A stretch of 64,000 nt of DNA from SAR324 cluster bacterium (lineage in GTDB: Bacteria > SAR324 > NAC60-12), in contig JANQJU010000061.1 of the NCBI GenBank assembly GCA_028281495.1, positions 23,875 to 87,874 of the forward strand, in the 5' to 3' direction. The notes beneath the pieces were generated by a model. It had not been told where the DNA came from and ran no database searches. It saw only the letters and a list, made by a program, of their open reading frames with translations. The translations under genes were made by a program, and so were the position numbers. Of this stretch, positions 59,995-64,000 are shown piece after piece (position 1 is the stretch's first letter; every line of letters starts with the position of its first letter).

Positions 59995-60819
59995 CTAACG
60001 CAAAACGGGTCGGGAGTTTGCCAAATTTTCTCTAATTTTCAGTGGTCGTGTTTTTAGGGGGGAGGTCAACTGCTTCATTTTCAAAGCGGGAGGGATTCCA
60101 TTGAGCGACCGATGAGGTCGTTCGTGATTATAGTCGTGCATCCATTGAAACGAAATATCTTGGGCATCTTCAAGATTTTCAAACAGATGGGCATTGAGCA
60201 CTTCGAAACGAAAGGTTCCATTAAACCGTTCGATATAGGGATTCTGGGTTGGTTTTCCGGGTTGAATAAATTTGAGTTCGACATTCTGCTTATCGGCCCA
60301 TTCAGACAGAGCCTGAGCAATAAACTCAGGACCATTATCCATCCTCAAGGATTGAGGGGTTCCCCGCCATTCGATGATTTGGTCTAAGACCCGGATCACT
60401 CGTTGTGCCGGTAAAGATAGATCCACTTCAATCCCTAAGGCTTCGCGATTAAATTCATCAATGATATTCAAAGTTCGAAAGTTTTTACCGGTGAGCAGAT
60501 TATCGCTGGTAAAATCTAAAGCCCAACACACATTAGGAGCCTCGGGTGGAGTAATCGGCTGTTTCTTGCGTTTGGGTAATCGCTTTTTAGGATGTCGCCT
60601 CAAATTCAGACCCAACTGACAATAGATTCGCCACAATCGCTTATGATTCCAGGGATGCCCCTCCAATCGAAGTTTGTCATGAATCAACCAAAACCCCCAA
60701 CGTGGATGTTTTTTCACTAGAGCCTGGATGGCGGCAATGACTTCAATATCCGGGTCCGGTGCCGGTTGATAATAGTAAAACGAGCGACTTATCTTCGCGG
60801 TTTCACAGGATTTGGACAA
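59995..60819 (-). CDS. IS3-family transposase OrfB (frame-disrupted 5' end)
   Basis: A 274-residue DDE integrase. Catalytic residues are visible: Asp in WALDFTSD, Asp in LRMDNGPEF and Glu in NPYIERFNGTFR, with the final HERPHRSLNG. The natural protein should start as an OrfAB fusion; an extra A near 60818-60826 breaks the link between the OrfA-derived frame (...VEVHRIS) and OrfB (SKSCETAKISRSF), so the fusion transposase is probably not made. Confidence 0.8.
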   Translation of the reverse strand: MSKSCETAKISRSFYYYQPAPDPDIEVIAAIQALVKKHPRWGFWLIHDKLRLEGHPWNHKRLWRIYCQLGLNLRRHPKKRLPKRKKQPITPPEAPNVCWALDFTSDNLLTGKNFRTLNIIDEFNREALGIEVDLSLPAQRVIRVLDQIIEWRGTPQSLRMDNGPEFIAQALSEWADKQNVELKFIQPGKPTQNPYIERFNGTFRFEVLNAHLFENLEDAQDISFQWMHDYNHERPHRSLNGIPPALKMKQLTSPLKTRPLKIRENLANSRPVLR

Positions 60820-60876
60820 TGGAAATCCGGTGAACCTCGACCATATGGCGAACCAATTCTTTGCGATCAGTTGGGT

Positions 60877-61143
60877 TTAGAGCTTTTTTGCAACGGCATC
60901 TTTCAAGGCTTCATGAACTAAACTCAATTCAGCAAACATTTTCTTGAGCCTGGCATTTTCCGATTCCAAATCTTTCACTTTTTGAAATTCTGAGGCTTCC
61001 AAACCACCGTAATTCGAGCGCCACTTATAGAATGTCGCTGCGCTGATTTCGTACTGACGGCACAAATCATTCACTTTGACGCCGCTTTCAGCTTCTTTGA
61101 GGATTTGGACGATCTGGTTTTCCGTAAATCGTGATTTTCGCAT
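60877..61143 (-). CDS. IS3-family OrfA
   Basis: An 88-residue protein: helix-turn-helix (RFTENQIVQILKEAESGVKVNDLCRQYEIS) and a leucine-zipper tail. The 3' end contains GCAAAAAAGC, an A6G slippery site of the kind used for minus-one frameshifting into OrfB in this family. Start ATG 61143. Confidence 0.8.
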   Translation of the reverse strand: MRKSRFTENQIVQILKEAESGVKVNDLCRQYEISAATFYKWRSNYGGLEASEFQKVKDLESENARLKKMFAELSLVHEALKDAVAKKL

Positions 61144-61196
61144 AGAGACCTTTCTCTGTTATGGTTAGGGGGAATATACCCCGTTTGGTCTCTACT

Positions 61197-61424
61197 TTAA
61201 AGTTGTGCAACGTGAGGGGGATAAGACAGGCGGCCTTCCCAAGGAAGATCCGCGAGCTGGCGAGTATAGAGACTTTGCACTCGGTTAGACGTTTGACCGC
61301 AAAGGGGACAATGGGAAAAAGAGAGGGTAGGTACACTGTGAAGGACCACTTGGGAATCCTCGACGGCGATTTGTTCTAAATGAAGTGCCGATACATCTGG
61401 CAACACCTGAGTGGGAAGTTGCAT
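61197..61424 (-). pseudogene. ISL3 transposase, N-terminal part
   Basis: The first about 75 residues of an ISL3 transposase, with the zinc-finger CPLCGQTSNRVQSLYTRQLADLPWEGR, cut off at VAQL where the IS3 element joins (about 61197). The remaining C-terminal part lies at 58458-59112. Confidence 0.75.
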
Positions 61425-61530
61425 CAGAGACCTCCAGAAAATGGAGAAGACTATCCGATCTCTGACAAACTACGAAGATTATCCCTGGTTCAGAGCTTCA
61501 GCAAAAGTGCGCATGAACCCCTTTTGCGTT

Positions 61531-62066
61531 AGCATAAGCAATTCGTGACTTCCAAAGGATTGAGAGTCATTTCCCCTTGAGAGCTTTGGTAACCAGGATG
61601 CCGAACTTCGAGAGGACCATGCAACGATTGATAGATCCCTTTGGAAAACCAAACCATCCATCTGCAAAACCCTGTTTAACCAAGGTTTGTGATGGTTTGA
61701 GCAAAAAGTCGATACAGCCTTTGCGAGAAGTATCCACTAAGAATTTTCCCAGAACCTTTTTTTGAATTCAAATTTGACCTGGAACCATTCTTCCAAGCTT
61801 TGTTTTAGTTCTAATCCGCTAGCTTGTATTAGCTGAGATTTATCTGACAACAGCATTGATCTTTCTCGATCAAAAGTTTACGAAGTGCGTTTTTGTGGAC
61901 CCGATTAGTAACAAATTAGTAACAAGAAAACGTAATCAAACGTACTCAGACGGACGTGAAACGGGTTGACAACGGATACCCTGCAAGGTTAATAAATTGG
62001 CTAGAAACCCAGTGTCCCTTATTTTTCGTGGAGTTCCCGCAATATGAATTTTTTTTATCAAATTCA
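61531..62066. other. 536-bp interval without a gene
   Basis: Between the ISL3 end and the tRNA-derived attachment site. I see short decayed frames only. A TAGTAACAAATTAGTAACAAG direct repeat (about 61906-61926) is present. It is probably residual DNA of an older integration. Confidence 0.45.
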
Positions 62067-62112
62067 CTTTGGGAGCAGAGGGTCGCAGGTTCGAGTCCTG
62101 CTACCCCGACCA
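62067..62112 (+). tRNA. 3' part of a tRNA-Pro (likely attachment-site copy)
   Basis: From CTTTGGGAG the sequence continues through AGGGTCGCAGG, TTCGAGT, CCTGC and TACCCCG to ACCA. The T arm (GCAGG/CCTGC, loop TTCGAGT) is perfect and the CCA end is encoded. The UGG anticodon loop (TTTGGGA) is included, but the 5' half of the tRNA is absent. This is the segment usually duplicated by integrases that target tRNA 3' ends. Classification as tRNA-Pro is by comparison from memory. Confidence 0.7.
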
Positions 62113-62197
62113 CGTCTTTCCTGGCCTCGCGGGATTTCATTTTCGCTGAAAATCCTTGCAGTGACAACATAGTGACAGCAAATCGTCACACCACTCC

Positions 62198-62461
62198 TCA
62201 AGCCGCCGACCGCATCGGCACGATTCCAACCGAACTTCTCTCGATTTTCTCGCGCATCGAAGCCGCCGACACGGGCGTATAGTGACGATGATTAATAATT
62301 TCGCTGTTGCCGAGATAAGCCCCAGTTTCTTTATGGGTAAACCCCAAGACGTGAATCAGGCGATAATTGCAAAAGGTCCGTAAGTCCTTCATCTGCAAAC
62401 CATCGACACCCGCTTCACGTTTGAGCGTCGTCCACGCTTTTTGGACACTGATGTGGTTCAA
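62198..62461 (-). pseudogene. C-terminal remnant of a phage-type tyrosine integrase
   Basis: About 87 residues with LQMKDLRTFCNYRLI (catalytic Arg region) and LGNSEIINHRHYTPV (degenerate GHS...HYTH box with the nucleophile Tyr). The N-terminal two thirds are missing, cut by the IS3 insertion at about 62467. It lies 86 bases from the tRNA-Pro fragment, so it is presumably the integrase that used that site. Confidence 0.7.
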
Positions 62462-62521
62462 TGAAAGTGGAGAGTCTGATACGGTTATTTTTAACCGTAA
62501 CTCTCAGAATGAGGAGGAACT

Positions 62522-62804
62522 ATGTCAGCGAAAAAACCTCGTAAATATACCGAAGAGTATAAACGCGACACGTTAGCTTTGATTGCCCAAGAAGGTTACA
62601 CGATGTCGGAAGCCTCCGAACGCTTAGGCATCAATGAAAGCGTGTTACGCCGTTGGAAGAAACGCTTTTCATCCGACGAGCAGCCGATTTCCGAACGTCC
62701 GGTTCCAGTAGGGACCGAAGAATTACAAGAAGAGAATCATCGTCTTCGTGAAGAGAATCGTCGCTTAACTTTAGAGCGAGAAATCTTAAAAAAAGCGGCG
62801 GCCT
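62522..62804 (+). pseudogene. IS3-type orfA interrupted by a group II intron
   Basis: A 94-residue OrfA-like start (RKYTEEYKRDTLALIAQEGYTMSEASERLGI... and a coiled-coil tail EENHRLREENRRLTLEREILKKAAA). GAGGAGGA precedes ATG 62522. An A6 slip site (AAAAAAAGC) is at the end. The reading is cut at about 62804 where the intron starts. An inverted repeat TACGGTT/AACCGTA lies upstream, near the element's left end. Confidence 0.7.
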
Positions 62805-63916
62805 GTGTGCTATGAAAGCTGCACGAATTGATGAGGGTAGGTCCCTCGAAGCCACCTTGCGGGAGGGGGCTTCAAACCACCTCGAGCTGCGATGATTAAG
62901 AGTCATGGTGGTGAGCGTTGAGGAAACGGCATGAGTCACATGTCAGGTAAGAGATCCGGAGATGAGCGCAAGCGAACCCCTGATGAGGTGTCGATAGCTT
63001 TTTCCAAATGTCGTCAAAACTGAAGTCCAGGCTGTGCTTCAGGATCAATCAAGAAGCGACCCGTTTACTGTCTTGGTGGCGACCGGCATAAAGGGGGCAT
63101 GACCGGATCTTAGGCAACTCGTGTGGAACATAGGAACCTGTCGTCTTGATGCGAAGGGAGAAGCCGAACCAGCGGTCCTGGAAAGGCAAGAGTACCAAAG
63201 CAAGACACAGGGGCGGAGCACTTCGTAGTAGCGAGGAGTCTTCTGTAATGGAGGAGGAGCCAAGGAAGTGCCTTATCCAGCAACACCAATGGATCAACCA
63301 GGAATGGGAGGAATCTTTGAGTGGAGCAAAACCGTTTATAATTGCCAAGCGGGCGGTGTATGACGCTTGGCTTCAAGTCAAATCAAACCGTGGGGTAGCG
63401 GGAATCGACGGACAAACGATTGAGGAGTTTGAACGGAATCTTTGTAAGAATCTCTACAAGCTCTGGAATCGTCTGTCATCGGGAAGTTACTTTCCTCCGG
63501 GAGTCCGGTCTGTCGAAATCCCGAAAAAGGATGGCAAGACGCGACTTCTGGGCATTCCCACGGTATCGGATCGCATTGCCCAAGCGGTGGTAAGACATCG
63601 CTTGGAAGCGGAAGTCGAGCCGTATTTTCATCCCGATTCCTATGCGTATCGTCCCGGCAAGTCCGCGTTGGAGGCCGTGGCGGTGACGCAGAAACGGTGT
63701 TGGCAATACGACTGGGTCCTGGAGTTTGATATTCAGGGAGCCTTTGACGCAATTGACCATCAACTCATGCTGAAAGCCGTTCGTCATCATACGACGTGTC
63801 GATGGACGCTTCTTTATGTCGAGCGATGGCTGAAAGCCCCAAGAATTCAAGAGGATGGAAGTCAGGTAGAGCGAGTTCAGGGAACCCCTCAAGGGGGTGT
63901 CATTTCTCCCTTTACA
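62805..63916 (+). mobile_element. Group II intron, 3'-truncated
   Basis: The 5' end GTGTG fits the GTGYG consensus at the exon junction with IS3 orfA. About 440 bases of structured, G-rich RNA sequence follow, then the maturase gene. The RNA 3' end (domains V and VI) is not present; the intron breaks near 63916 at unrelated sequence. Confidence 0.65.
63248..63916 (+). pseudogene. ltrA-like: Group II intron reverse transcriptase/maturase, 3'-truncated
   Basis: The frame starts at ATG 63248 (GGAGGAG is inside the 5' end) and has reverse transcriptase blocks 0-4: VKSNRGVAGIDGQTIEEF, SGSYFPPGVRSVEIPKKDGK, RLLGIPTVSDRIAQAVV, SYAYRPGKSALEAV, FDIQGAFDAIDH and GTPQGGVISP. It stops matching right after GGVISP, before the LLAN and YADD catalytic block, and continues with unrelated residues to a stop at 63955. 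It is therefore inactive. Confidence 0.8.
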
Positions 63917-64000
63917 CAAAGGAAAACTTTTTTTCAGTGCCTCTTCATTCCATGAGGGTTCTAACTTGGCAGAAGAGTCAAGAATAAGTGTTTGCTCAGG

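Larger units (their letters stand above)
58252..61530 (-). mobile_element. ISL3-family element split by IS66 and IS3 sequences
   Basis: Outer ends share an inverted repeat: AACGCAAAAGGGGTTCATGC... at the left (58252-58280 plus 58430-58434) and its complement at 61497-61530. The ISL3 transposase reads leftward; its N-terminal part is 61197-61424 and its C-terminal part 58458 to about 59112. IS66 genes and an IS3 copy lie between. A MITE has also entered the left end (58281-58421). No clean outer target duplication is visible. Confidence 0.75.

Noticed and set aside
61946..62170. Protein-coding frame containing GVAGLEPATLCSQS
   Set aside because: This is the reverse-complement reading through the tRNA-Pro 3' end, a well-known false gene call.

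Overview
The window looks like accessory DNA from a Gram-negative bacterium. It carries a predicted lipoprotein, Sec signal peptides, a GspG-type pseudopilin domain and a coupling-ATPase/replication-relaxation gene pair typical of integrative or conjugative elements. I cannot name the genus from sequence alone. By eye, base composition changes from mixed GC in about 1-32 kb to clearly AT-rich in about 33-58 kb, so at least two imported blocks are joined here.

Region 1 (1-22.3 kb) resembles an integrative/mobilizable element. It holds a RadC-type JAMM protein, a DUF2958 protein, a short tyrosine recombinase, a DNA methyltransferase, a long leftward array of small genes (5.7-11.2 kb), an ankyrin-repeat protein, and a membrane/von Willebrand/coupling-ATPase/replication-relaxation operon (14.8-22.3 kb). 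The small-gene array is unusual. Most genes lack a Shine-Dalgarno site and instead follow a hairpin plus a G-poor TTAACC-containing spacer, and four carry an extra about 60-nt conserved upstream element.

Region 2 (22.4-30.3 kb) holds two paralogous membrane proteins that fuse a MotA-like stator region to a FliG C-terminal (rotor) domain in opposite orders. They are interleaved with two proteins that put a GspG-like pseudopilin domain on a polytopic membrane anchor, plus a lipoprotein, a membrane sensor-like protein, an alpha/beta hydrolase and several very small genes. I know of no described system with this composition.

Region 3 (32.9-57.6 kb) is AT-rich. Apart from a NACHT ATPase at its edge it is one leftward biosynthetic cluster. 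A 56-residue peptide gene (57420-57590) with a strong ribosome site and a Tyr/His-x-Ser triplet core lies at its head. It is followed by a nucleotide-sugar epimerase-aminotransferase fusion, GT8, SUMF1/FGE-like protein, HExxH peptide hydroxylase, FxsB-like radical SAM/SPASM maturase, DUF483-like protein, ACP-FkbH, serine hydrolase, WbqC-like protein, a frameshifted glycosyltransferase, GT9, a second DUF483-like and a second HExxH protein, GT2, carbamoyltransferase and a GNAT-like protein. Taken together this suggests a cross-linked, hydroxylated and probably glycosylated and carbamoylated RiPP.

Region 4 (58.2-64 kb) is a graveyard of mobile elements. An ISL3 element is split by IS66 and IS3 sequences and carries a MITE in its terminal repeat. 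Next come a tRNA-Pro 3' end (old attachment site), an integrase remnant and an IS3 orfA interrupted by a truncated group II intron. Two further MITE-like elements with target duplications lie at 36.2-36.7 kb.
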